Source: Phytophthora colocasiae
Taxonomy: Eukaryota > Oomycota > Peronosporomycetes > Peronosporales > Peronosporaceae
Direction of reading: 5' to 3'
DNA: 64,000 nt
Assembly (NCBI GenBank): GCA_018806915.1
Contig: JAGKQI010000061.1
Coordinates: forward strand, 868,001 to 932,000
A program made the translations under genes and the position numbers. This document shows, one piece after another, positions 31,298 through 42,421 of the stretch (position 1 is the stretch's first letter; each line of letters begins with the position of its first letter). The notes below the pieces were generated by a model that was not told the DNA's origin, searched no databases, and worked only from the letters and a program-made list of their open reading frames with translations.

Positions 31298-34200
31298 ATG
31301 TCTTCGTCTTCCGACTCAGACGACAGCAAGCACAAGAAGAAGGGCTTCAAGATAGGATCTAAGGGAATTCCGGTCCGTTGGGACGGGGAAGACTGGATAT
31401 TCTATAAACAGTCAATGATCAACGCGTTTGAAAAGAGCTTGTTGGATGAGATTGTTCTCGGCACGAAGACCGAAGGAGACACAGAGGAAGAGAAAAATGA
31501 CTTCAAGAAGAAACAGGCCAAGGTGAAGATACTCATCCAGGGTTCACTGTCGATGCGACTAGCCAAGCAAGTGATGTCAAAGAAGACAGGCACTGAAATG
31601 TGGCATGAGCTGTGCAGCATCTACGACGGGAAGACGAACGCAGAAGGTGTATCGCCTGAACGGTGAATTACACAGGACTCACCTGCGCGCAAATGGTGAT
31701 GTGCGTAGCCATCTCTACAAGATGTTCGAGATGATGGAGCAGCTGAAGGACTTGGAGGCACCTGTGAATGATCTACAAATGGTGGATATTCTCCTGCGTA
31801 GTCTGCCAAACCAGATGTGCTACAACGAGCTACGAAGGAAAGTTTTGTTCAGTAAGGACATGAGCAAATACACACCAGAGAATATCCGTGAGCTGATTTT
31901 GACTGCAGAATCACGAAGCAAAGACTGGGATAGTCATGCATTTGGAAACAACACGGGCAAGAAGACGCAAGGAAGCTCTTCAGGAACTCGGAGGACTAGT
32001 AAGCAGCAAAACCACGGAAAAGAATTCAAGAAGAAGATTGACATTGCGGATGTCGAGTGCTTCAACTGTGGTGGTAAGGGACACTACAAAAGTGACTGTC
32101 CGGACCTGTTGGCTGAAGAAAAACGTGAGCAGCCAAGCGGACGGAAGAATGCAAAACCGAAGTATGCATGTTCGAAGAAAGAACAAGGAGAGTCGAAACA
32201 AAACCTCAGGTGTCGGCGCACTCCGCTCAAGCGTGATGTGGTGGTCAGTGACGTTGTGAAGTATGCAGCAAAAGACTACGACCCGAACCGGTGGTACTTC
32301 GACACAGGTAGCAATGCTCACATCGTGGCGAATAAGGAGTACTTCACATCGCTCAAAAGTATGGATGATAGCGACTGGAACCCGACAGTTTCAGGGTTTA
32401 CCGACACTGGAGTAGCTCAAGCAGAGGGGTTTGGAACTGTACTGCTAGATACAATGGTTGACGAGCAAATGGTGACAGTATTTCTGGAAGATGTACTGTA
32501 TGTGCCAAAGGCTGGGTGTAACTTGTTCTCACCAGGACAGGCTTTGGACCAGGGGTTCAAGATGTCGTGGGACCAAGACACGAAGATGTTCGGGATGTCG
32601 AAGGAAGGCACTGAAGTGATTCGCACGACATACGAGCACCAGCTTTGGACGTTCGGAACCCACAATGTTAGTGGGAAGAAGGCAAAGAATAGCAAAATAT
32701 CAACCAAGAAACATGTTATTGCGAACTTTACGGTGACCGATGGTGTTGCAGATATCGATTTGTGGCACGCGCGTCTAGGACATACATGTCCAGAATATAT
32801 CCGATTGATGGTGGACCGAGGCATGGCAAAGGGCATCATGCTGAAGAAGCGTGGCAAGTTTGACTGTGCTGACTGCCATTTCGGGAAGCAGAAAAGGAAA
32901 ACGTTCCAGAAGAACCTCGAGCGTAAGATCACGCGCGTCAATGACATAGTGTTCGCAGATCTGCTCATACCGGGAGTGCACAACGGGACTCAGTATACTG
33001 CGGTGCTCGTAGTACTGGATGGATACTCACGCTTTGTGACCACCTACCTGATGAAGTCTCGCACAGAGGGTGAGGTGAACCAGTTCATGAAGCAGTACAT
33101 TGCATGGGCAGAAAGACAGCATGGAAAACGTGTTGGAGAGGTTGTAATTCGCAAATGGCGAAGTGATGAGCAAGACGCTGGACTTGTCAAGCAGGTACTT
33201 ACTGATAAGGGCCAGGAGTTTTGTAACAGTACCATGGAGCTCTGGTACAAGACGAAGGGGATCGTGCACACGAAGGTTGGACCTAAGTCTTCGCAGCTCA
33301 ATGCAGTTGAGCGAACTCATCAAACTCTAGAAGGTATGGTGAAGACAATGATGCATGATTCTGGTCTACCAAAGTCGATGTGGATTCATGCGTTGGAAAC
33401 CGCCGTGTACGTGAAGAACCGGGTGTTCTGCAAAGGTGCAGGATGCACGCCATACGAAGTGATGTTTGGCACGAAGCCAGATATACATCATATCCGTGCT
33501 TTTGGTTCGCTGGTGTATTGCCACACGCCTATCACGATGCGGACGAAGCTGAGTGCAAACTGTCGCATTGGGTTCTTACTCGGGTATCGTGAGGACGTTG
33601 TCGGATGTCAAGTGTATTTTCCATCCGAGCACAAGAAAGGCTTCGTGGCAGATGTAAAACTCAATGAAAGCATCAAGTACAAAGATCGATATGGCAGTGC
33701 ATTCGAGTCCAAGGTGGACAAGTGGCTGCGGACATTCGACGAGTACCTTCAGGATGGCGATTTGGTTGCTAGTGAGAAATCTGACGACGATAATATGCCT
33801 GCCAACGAACACGACGACGAGCAGTGCGACCACGTCAGTGACGAAGACATGGTGGAGGAAGATGGAGTTTCTAGTGTTGACTGGAATAATGAAGACCAAC
33901 AAGTGTGGGATGACATCTTACTCAATGGTGCTCTACCAAATGTTGAAGACATGGGGACGGAGCAGAGTAGTGAACTTGACAACGCTGAAGATCAGCAGTT
34001 GTGGGAAGACATTCTTCGAAACAGTTCTCATCCAGACTATTCCAGCGATGGCGCGTTTGAAGAAACGCAGGGAGGCGAAGCAGAGGATGCTGATGAAGAC
34101 AGCAATTGTGAAGGTGATGATATTGACAGTAAAATAGTTGAATACGATGATGAAGATGTCACCGTCCTTCCTGTAATTGACGACGAAGTCAGTGATGAGA

Positions 34201-36160
34201 AAGAAGTGGGAAACTTTGATCCCAGTGATGAGATAGAAGTGGGAAACTTTGATCCCAGTGACGAGATAGAAGTGGGAAACTGTCTGTTCGATCTCGGTGA
34301 TGATCTGGAAGCAGGCGACAGTGATTCTCCAGGCGAGATAATGATTGGTCGTCGACGCCAAAGAGAAGATGAAGTCAAGCGAGATCCAAAGCGGGCAAAG
34401 GTGGATACAAAGAGGCAGAAACGGGAGGTCCCAGTACGCCGCCCAGGACTTCGTGAAGTGCACGAGCGTCAGCCACCTGACCGATATGAGAATTTCTCGG
34501 TGACTTCGGCTTTTAGGGCACTACACGCGGATTTGCGTGGAAACAATGGAATTCGAGCGAGTAGCGTGAACATACCTCGGAACTATCGCGAGGCGATGAG
34601 GTCTAAGTTTGCTAAAGAGTGGAGAGCTGCTATGAATGACGAAATTCGGGCACTCAAAGACAAGGAAGTGCTGTGTATGATTCCGAGAGCAGAGATGCCG
34701 GTCGGACAACGAGCGATAAAGACAATGTGGGTGTACAGTGTGAAGACTGATCACCTTGGATACGTCGTTCGGTTCAAAGCTCGGATCGTGGCGCGAGGCG
34801 ACAAACAGCGCCAGGGTATTGATTTTCAAGAGACCTTCTCACCCGTGGCAAGGATGGCTACTTTCAGATTGTTTCTCGCGGTGTGTGTTCTGTTGCATCT
34901 AATAGTTTATCAGGGTGACATTAATACAGCGTACCTGAATGCATTCCTCGCGATCAAGCAGTATCTTGAAGAGCTGGAAGGCTATCCAAGCGAAGAAGAT
35001 GGCATGATCTACATGATCAACAAAGCTTTGTACGGTCTTCGACAGTCAGGGCGTGAATGGAACAGTGAGGTGAATTCGTGGTTAATTCGATTTGGATTCA
35101 AGCAGTGTGCTACTGAGCCATGCTTGTATTTTTACGACCAGGATGGAGAGTTCGCGTTGGTTCTTCTGACATCCTGTGTGCGACTCGGAACGAGACGTTC
35201 AAGAAGCGATTGTTCAGTGAGCTGAATGAAGCCTATGGAATCAAGGACCAAGGTTTGGTGAGTACCTACCTAGGTGTGGAGGTGCAACAAAACGAAAACT
35301 CAATCCAAATTCATCAGACTCGGTACTGTGAGGAGATCATCGACAAGTTTCACTTCAACGATGCACACCCGAGCAGGATTCCGATGGAGACGAAACTGCG
35401 ATTGACTGTGAACGACACGGATGCAGGCCAACACAAGAAGGAGCTTGGTTACGGGAAATCCTTTCCCTATCGTGAGCTGGTAGGTTCGCTAATGTACCTA
35501 GCGACCTGTACCCGCCCCGACATCGCGTATGCTGTCGGCCAGCTGAGCCGGTACGTCCAACAACCAACTCAACAGCATATTGGAGCCGCGAAGCGCGTGC
35601 TCAGGTACTTGGTTGGGACCAAGAGTATGGGCATTGAGTACTCGGCTAGCAAAGAATCTCAAAAGGCGAATACACTAGTCATCGACGGGTTTTGCGATTC
35701 GGATTGGGGCAATGACCCTGACAGTCGCAAGAGTGTAACCGGTTACGTGCACTGTGTAGCTGGAGGAGCTGTTTCTTGGGCATCGACACGACAGACCATT
35801 GTCGCCCAGAGTACAGCTGAAGCGGAGTATGTCGCTGCCTGTGAGGCCTCGATGGAGGGACAAGGACTGCGAAACGTACTCATTGAAGTCTTCCCAGCGT
35901 TGAAGACGGAAGTCCGCTTGGGAATTGACAATCAGGCAGCCTATGTCATGGCTACCAATCCTACATTTAGTCGCAGGACGCGACATATCGAACTGAGATG
36001 GCACTACGTTCGTGACCAAGTCGCGAAGAAGACGGTGACTTTGCACAAGGTGAAGTCGGACGTGAATCCATCCGATTTATTGACGAAGCCCCTTGCCAGC
36101 GATCGTTTGGAGATGCTGGGCAAGATGATTGGCTTGACCAAGGAGCATCTTCCGAAGTAA
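31298..36160 (+). pseudogene. copia gag-pol, broken by two frame disruptions
   Basis: Translation starts at ATG 31298. The gag frame runs to about 31650, where homology moves to the +1 frame that continues to 35225. That frame holds the CCHC knuckle (CFNCGGKGHYKSDC), protease (YFDTGSNAHI), integrase HHCC (HARLGH..CADC) and Asp-Asp-Glu residues (VFADLLIP, LTDKGQEFCN, LNAVERTHQ). A long acidic spacer and the N-terminal half of reverse transcriptase (KARIVARGDKQRQGIDFQET) follow. Near 35155-35170 a small deletion changes the frame and removes most of the catalytic YVDD box, leaving only its last Asp. The third frame (to 36160) has the rest of reverse transcriptase and RNase H (SDWGNDPDSRKSVTGY, STAEAEYVA). 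The element cannot make an active polymerase. Confidence 0.92.
34204..34282 (+). repeat. 33-bp tandem repeat in the copia acidic spacer
   Basis: GAAGTGGGAAACTTTGATCC.. repeats in tandem, about 2.4 copies, encoding EVGNFDPSDEI units. The limits are accurate to a few bases. Confidence 0.8.
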
Positions 36161-36170
36161 ACAGCTACTT

Positions 36171-36181
36171 CGGAGGGGGCG
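36171..36181 (+). other. Polypurine tract of the copia element
   Basis: CGGAGGGGGCG lies directly before the 3' LTR, where plus-strand DNA synthesis is primed. Confidence 0.75.
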
Positions 36182-36340
36182 TATTGGAAAGTGGACTACT
36201 ACTTAGGGCCGTTGAAAGCCGTTGAGTACGTAGCAATGATAGTGTACTACTGGTTAGTGCAAAACAGAGGGCCCGAGAGGCGCCAGTCCAAGATTACCCC
36301 CTTTAACAACAAGTTGCCTGCGTGTTACCAGATTCCAATA
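36182..36340 (+). repeat. copia 3' LTR, 159 bp
   Basis: Same length and sequence as the 5' LTR at 31057-31215. Confidence 0.95.
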
Positions 36341-36345
36341 GAATG
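36341..36345. repeat. GAATG target-site duplication (3' of copia element)
   Basis: Second copy of the 5-bp duplication, adjoining the ABC transporter coding sequence. Confidence 0.95.
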
Positions 36346-37940
36346 CCCTCAAAAGCAACGAACCGTGTAATCGACGACGATGCCGACGCAACAAAACCGA
36401 GGCCACTGAGCCAAAAAGTGATCGATCCGAACGCCAAAGTCTCAGCCAGTGCTGCTGGTAATTGCCCAGCGCAACAAGCAAATACATAACTGGTTGAGCG
36501 TGTCAACTGTGCACGGCGTTGTTTGGCCAACACGACACGCGCGTCAACGAAGCTGGAAATCTGGGCAGTCTGCCCCAGCAACAAAAACAATACTGCCTGG
36601 AAGCACAGGCCCAAGACGACCTGTATGTCCGTCGGGCTCGCTTGGAAAAACGTGCTGCCGTAGATCAGCCCCATGAAAATGGACATGATACTGCGAGTGC
36701 ACAAGAAGGCCGTGTTGCGTTTGACGAGCAGGAGCTGTCGACGAGTCAGCGATAGCGTATTGGCCCAGAAACTTTGTGGAAATGGTGAGCCCTGTGTGAG
36801 AGGAGGACGTTTCGAAATCTCGACTTCATCCAGAGAAGAGAATGTCCGAGTTGCCAAACTCTCCATCTTGTGACGGTGCACGGTTGAGCCCCGAAAATGA
36901 TCTCCAAGTGCTGGAGCTTGACGTGGATACAGCTCAGATGAACTGCCATATTCATAGCGAGCTTGCTCGCTAGTACCAACATCCAGCAAAAAGTCGGCGA
37001 CTGCACGGTTTTTAGGACAGTGCAGTCCTATCGCCGCAAAATACTCGCAGACGTCTTCGCGTGGTCCGTAATAGATCACTTCCCCAGAATTCAGCAGCAA
37101 AACGTCATCAAACAGCGCAAACACTTCAGGGTCTGGCTGGAGCAGTGAAACTACAACCGCCCGTTGTTGCTGCTCCACGAATGTGTGCTTGAGCAGAGAT
37201 ATGATGTCCTGCGTCGCCGCTGCGTCAAGACCCGTGCTGATTTCGTCCAGCAACAACACGCTTTGGTGTCCAAGCAGCCCTTCTCCGAGAGTCACGCGCT
37301 TTCGCTCTCCGCCAGAAACTCCACGAAGAATCACATCATCCCCAAGAACAGTGTCTTGACATTGTTTGAGCCCCAGCCACTCGATGACTTGCTCTGGCGA
37401 TGCTTGAATTGGAGAGTCCGTGTCACTGCAGGAAAATTCGTAGGCAAACTGTAAAGTCTCCCGAACAGTTAGCGTTGCGAAGTGGTCGTCTTGTTGGCCC
37501 ACATACCCTGCACAATGAGGCAAGCTGTCGCGTAATTTTTCTTGATAAACGCCGTTGTACGCGATGTCTCCGTCGATTCCCACTCGGTGGTTGCCCTCAA
37601 GAGGAAGTTGACCAGCCAAAGCTTTAAGCAATGTGGACTTTCCCGATCCAGGTCGGCCGAGCACAAGCGTGAGTGTTCCCGGCTTGATGAACCCGCTCAC
37701 ATCATGAAGAAGCACACGGCTCACGTGCTGCTTGGAACGAGAGCCTCCGATGGTTATCATCTTTCGAAAAGCGTTGGCAACCGTCGATAAGCCCTCCTTG
37801 TTGTCAGTATTCTCGCCAATGCAGTCGACCTCAGCGGATACTGTGAGGTTTCGAAAACAGATTTCCACTTGCGGCGCGGTGAACTTGCTCTCCACCACTG
37901 GTTCCGCAGGTAATTCACGGTTTGGCGTCGGTGGAACCAT
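36341..37940 (-). pseudogene. PDR-type (ABCG) transporter, N-terminal part, split by retrotransposon
   Basis: Minus-strand start of the transporter. ATG 37940 is the first in-frame methionine (MVPPTPNRELPAEP); the frame is open upstream to 38072 but only from a GTG. The first nucleotide-binding domain has Walker A GRPGSGKSTLLKALAG, signature GVSGGERKRVTLGEGLLG, Walker B SVLLLDEISTGLDAAATQ and switch VVSLLQPDPE. The first helices of membrane domain 1 follow (FLCTRSIMSIFMGLIYGSTFF, and others). The frame is interrupted at about codon 532 by the copia insertion. Read-through adds a few LTR-encoded residues before a stop at 36303, so any product would be a single-NBD fragment of about 545 residues. 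BBS7 ends only 160 bp upstream on the same strand. Confidence 0.9.
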
Positions 37941-38100
37941 GTCGAGTGTTGAAAGTCGGCGAGGTAGTTGTTTCGAGTTGGCAAATTGCAAAGTGCCCTC
38001 ATTCGTGTCTGGAAATGAGCTAAAGCTTAATTTTTTTCGTTTACGCTTGAGCGTAATAGTGCGCCTCGTCACATTTTTTTCGTTTACACCCGAGCGTAAG

Positions 38101-40409
38101 CTACTCCCGCAGGTAAAATTCTACCAGAGAATCAAAGTGGTAGTGCTCGATGAGCTGGTAGAGCCGCGGCAAATTCTGCTTGGCGCTGGTACCGCGGAAC
38201 TTGCACAGGTCGACGTAGAGATCGGTGAGAATGCCAGCAAGGTAGTTGAGAGCCTTGGGGCTGAGCTTGAACTCGGCCAGGATTTTCTCCGAGTTACCGA
38301 GGATATGCTGATACTCCGGTGCCATCCAGGCTGTGTAGTCCTCCTCATGTAGTTGCAGCTCCTTGAGGCCATCGATCAACTTAACCTGAGAGGCTAGCGC
38401 GTGCTTGGCATCTAGCAGAGGGCGTAAATAGCCCAGCATAACCGGGATACTTTCCTTCTTGATATCCAGCGAGATGTTGAGTGTGGCTTTGCGTGTTGTA
38501 GCTTCCTTGGTAATTATTTCCTTCAAGATCGCAATGACGGAGACAGAAGGCGTTGAGAAGATGGCCTCGCCCTTGCTGTATCGGCAGACCAGCAAACTTC
38601 CAAGGAACGTGTTGCGGTAGCGCAGCGTCACGTCCTCCGACTGCAGACGGCCAGGGACCTCAGGCAGACACATAGATACCCAGTCATGAATCTGCACGAG
38701 CGAGAAATCACCACTCAGCTGCAACGTATTGCAGGGTTTCTGTAATTCCGCTTCTTCAGCCTCCGTGAGTTCATTGACACGGTGGTGCAGCGAGAGAGGC
38801 TTGACGTAAAACTTAATCGTCTGCGCTGAACGCGGTTGAGTGTTTGCCACTACTGTAGCCTCGACGTTACCGAACTGACCTTCAATAGTCCGCAGTTGGA
38901 ACTCCAGTCGATGCGTGGGTTCCAGGCAGCGATACGTGGCCAAAAAGTGTGTGCCATTGGCTGCATCGACAGGGGACTTGCTCACAATGGCCAGGTTGCT
39001 GTCGTTCTCGAGGAGATCCAACGGGACTGCTGAGTGCAGAACGATCATTTGAATGCTCACAGGGATTTCAAGCGACACGTCGTAGGCCCCTAAAGCTGCG
39101 TTCAGCTGGAATTTGCTGTTCACCACCAAATCTTCTGCAACTGGAAGATATTCCTTCTCCTTGGAGCCTCGTTGGAGACTCATGCGGGCAATCTTGTCCT
39201 CAAGTGCAGCCACTTCCTTGCGTAACTTGACGATACGGGTCTCGCGCTGCACAGTTCCACGAGAACGACCATAGTTGTCATCGTCATCTAGCTGGTCTAG
39301 AGGCTCAGTGGTGAAGCTCAAGACGCGACCAGAAAACGTAGTGGCTACGAGTTCCTCATATCCCGGAGTGGCTACAATTCCGCCTTGGACGCAGCGAATA
39401 CTGTCACTGTTGGCGTGCTCAAATATCTTCGTAACGTCTCCCGAGTGTGGATTGAACGCATACACTTCAACACGACCATCATCGCGACCTACGAGAATCT
39501 CTGGGTGGTCGTCACGATTGATATCAAAGCACGCGATCGAGTTGATAGTAGCTGTCGATGGAGGCAATCCACCGTCTCCATTGCCGCCTGACTCGTTGTT
39601 GTTGATGCTGGATGAAGAAGCACCCGACGTTTTCCACTTTGTTTTGAGCTTGTCGCCGTTGTAGCTGACGAGACCAAGACCTCCAGAAGCAGTGCCATAG
39701 AGAATCTGGGCTGGACCCGACGAGCTCGAGCTCTTGCTCGTCGTGGGTAGGACACGACATAGCGCAGTGACTGGAGCAGCCATAGCCTTCTTGGATACGG
39801 ACTTGGAGTCTTTCACAACGCGCACATAGCGGTCTTGACAGCCAAGAACCCCGTAGAAGTCCTGCTCATGGTTAATCGGAACCACAAGTGCATCATTGAT
39901 GCGATCTGGACTAACGTACGAGTGCTTGTCAGCGCCATTGTCGTACTGGTTAAAGGTGAAGTCCGTGGTGGTCCACAGCTGGCTGTCGTAGGCGTAGATT
40001 TTGCGCATGGGCTCGGCCAAATTGCTCTGGAACTTGAAAAACTCCTTGCCTTTCTTGTTCAAACCATGCACATGTTGTCCCGTGGCGACGAACGCCTTGT
40101 CCTCAGTGCCTTTACTAGTCCCCATGGTTACGCAGGCCACGGGTCCCGCAAGAGTCACGGACTTGTAGACATTCTGCGGCTCGCCCTTCTTCATCTGGTA
40201 GCACGAAACAGCACCATACTCGTCCCCGATCACGAATTTTTGCTGAACGCCATCAAAAACACACTGTTAGTTGGGTTTGACAACAGAATGTAGTGACAAA
40301 ACCAAACCTTCTTCTTCTTCTTGCTGACTGGTAGCAGTCGCAGCGAGTGATGGCTCGCTATGGGCCCGACTTTCAGCAGCTCCGCCTGCGATAAAGCTAG
40401 TCCTGCCAT
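38101..40409 (-). CDS. BBS7: Bardet-Biedl syndrome 7 protein homologue (BBSome subunit)
   Basis: Two minus-strand exons, 40409-40308 and 40263-38101, give 754 residues (human BBS7 is about 715). The first exon encodes MAGLALSQAELLKVG and a Lys run; the second begins CVFDGVQQKFVIGDEYGAV. The N-terminal half is a beta-propeller-type region (GPVACVTMG, DGRVEVYAF). A coiled-coil (EVAALEDKIARM) and GAE/platform-type segments follow. BBS7 belongs to the BBSome coat, which sorts membrane proteins into cilia and flagella, so retention fits an organism with swimming zoospores. The 44-bp intron is short but has good sites (GTTTGG..AACAG). The gene is packed between KDM8 (about 95 bp upstream, same strand) and the ABC transporter. 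Confidence 0.9.
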
Positions 40410-40504
40410 CCTTTCGTTCCCTTTGGTAGCGTCGTTTCAAATCCAGATATGAATACGATCCTTGGAGAGGACGCGTCCAGCTAAAGAGTCGACGACCATA
40501 GAGG

Positions 40505-42268
40505 CTACGACCACCAGAAACTAACGGAAAAGCTGGTGGAGAGGGACTTTACGTAGTGCCAATACTTGGGAGGGATGTAGAGCATTTCGCCCTCGTGCAA
40601 CACACACTCGACGTACTTTGCGCTTTGAAATGCCGGGAACTGCTCGTAATCCGGATCTTCGACTTGCACTTGACTCGTATTGGACAGCAAGCCTTCAATT
40701 GGATAAAGCTTCTCGCTCTCCTTTGGCGCGTACAGTCGGAGATATTTCGTTCCTACAACCTGACAGAGCACATTGTCTTTCGGATCGAAATGTAGCGGAG
40801 ACACCGTTCCTCCTGGACCGAACCAACTGTTGATAGTAATGTCTTCTTCATCTTCTTCATCTTCAACGCGTTGCACGGTGCAGTAGTCGGGGGTCATGAT
40901 GTCACGTCCCAGTGCTGGAATCTGTTTACGAAGCATGTTAAACATCAATAACTATCATCAACAACTCCAAGTTCAATGCCAAATGTACCTGATCAAACAG
41001 GCGATGCTGTGCAAGGTATCCCAGCTTTTTAGGAGGAATAGCCTGACCGTTCTCCATCGATGGAATAATATGCCGATCCAGGAACTCGTTCAAGGTCATG
41101 AGCTCCTGCCCCCAGTCGTCACCTAAGTAGCTCGACCCCACCTAATACCAACAGTAGTCAGATTAACCATAGAACATTACACAAGGACAACACCGAAGCA
41201 ACTTTCACACCTCGACAGGAACAGTTCGTAGCCCAGCAACTCGTCGTAGATACTTCACATCCGCCCACGCTCGCTCTTGTCCAGCTGCTCGCCCCAGTGC
41301 TGGCCAGAACTCCATCGCACCTGTAATAACCACCGGCTCGCTGACAACAACACATTGTTGTAAGAAATCAACCACCAGCAACCTCTATCGGATTAAAGCC
41401 CCACCTTTGCAGCATCACATTGCGCCGGAATTCCTCGAGCGTCGCCATTTCCAGTCGTCGCACGGGATACGTCAGCGTCGGCTCGTTCACCGCTCCACCA
41501 AGACGCTGGACCCCTTCAACCTCCAATCTCGGTTTCTACATGTACATGACACCGTGAATACTGCATTCCGAACTGGGAAAAGTCTGCAGCTCGCACCTTG
41601 AAGTGCCGTGACCCATTCTGCTTGAAGATAAATACCATCACACGAGACGCAATGCGTTTAGCACAAAGAGAGACCACCGAAAACGCAATGAACGGTATCC
41701 GCTTCAACCAGCGGAAATCCGAGCCTAAAACAACGGGCCTTACCGGTAAATCCTGCTGCTTGTCCTCGCTTAGCTGTTCCTCGACACTGGCAATGAGCTT
41801 GTGCGTCTCGGGTGGTGCCATTGGCCCAGCCATCATAATGCACTGCAGCAGCGGGGTCAGATTAGACTTTTGCCAGCTAAAATCTAGCTTTTCAGCTTTA
41901 AAACGCACCATGTCGAGCATCCGCAGGCACTCCACGAACTGCTGTCGGCGCATCAGACATTGCGCCTGCAGCACACTCGCGACACCAAAAGCTTCGCGCC
42001 ACACTGGTAGGACATCCTTCCAGCTCCCGCAGTGCAGTTTCTCCCAAGTGCGTTCGTACGCAGCTCTCGCTAGCGTCTCAACAAGCTCCTCGTCCTCCGA
42101 ATTAGCTGCTCGTTGCAGTAAATCGGCGATTGCAGCGCCTCCAGCGTCACGTAAGTCTAGCAACAAGCACTCTTCACTTCATTAAACGTTCCTATAGATA
42201 TCTTGTAGCAATACATTGCACGTACGCAGCAGGAGACTCGAAGCAGGCTCCATCGCAGCATCCACCAT
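40505..42268 (-). CDS. KDM8: KDM8/JMJD5-like JmjC-domain oxygenase
   Basis: Six minus-strand exons fit (42268-42226, 42156-41744, 41535-41405, 41340-41211, 41141-40989, 40921-40505), encoding 428 residues with consistent phases (human KDM8 416). The N-terminal helical region ([20 protein letters not shown]) leads into a cupin JmjC domain: [66 protein letters not shown], and a closing [20 protein letters not shown]. The iron ligands His and Asp (PLHFD) and distal His (KYWHYV) are present, so 2-oxoglutarate/Fe(II) oxygenase activity is likely. Animal members are arginyl hydroxylases or peptidases acting in nuclear processes; the substrate here is unknown. Transcription diverges from FPGS across about 150 bp. 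Confidence 0.92.
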
Positions 42269-42421
42269 CTTTCAGTGCATTATTGTCCTGGAATGATTGT
42301 CACCCAGCATCCAATCGGACCGTTTACTATTGAGTATACAAAATGCAAGTGAATTTTTTTCACACGTCTAAACCGACGTGGAGGGGCCAGGGTTGCATCT
42401 GCTTCGATTGCTACTGGTACA

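Larger units (their letters stand above)
31057..36340 (+). mobile_element. Ty1/copia LTR retrotransposon, 5284 bp
   Basis: Two 159-bp LTRs that I read as identical bound an internal region with a primer-site candidate, gag, zinc knuckle, protease, integrase, reverse transcriptase and RNase H in the copia order, and a purine tract before the 3' LTR. Five-base GAATG duplications flank it. It lies antisense to the host ABC transporter, within its first membrane domain. Identical LTRs point to very recent insertion. The coding region is nonetheless broken twice. Confidence 0.97.

Noticed and set aside
31605..31670. Programmed +1 gag-pol frameshift in the copia element
   Set aside because: The shift lies inside gag, before the zinc knuckle, and not at a gag-pol boundary; a simple indel is more likely.
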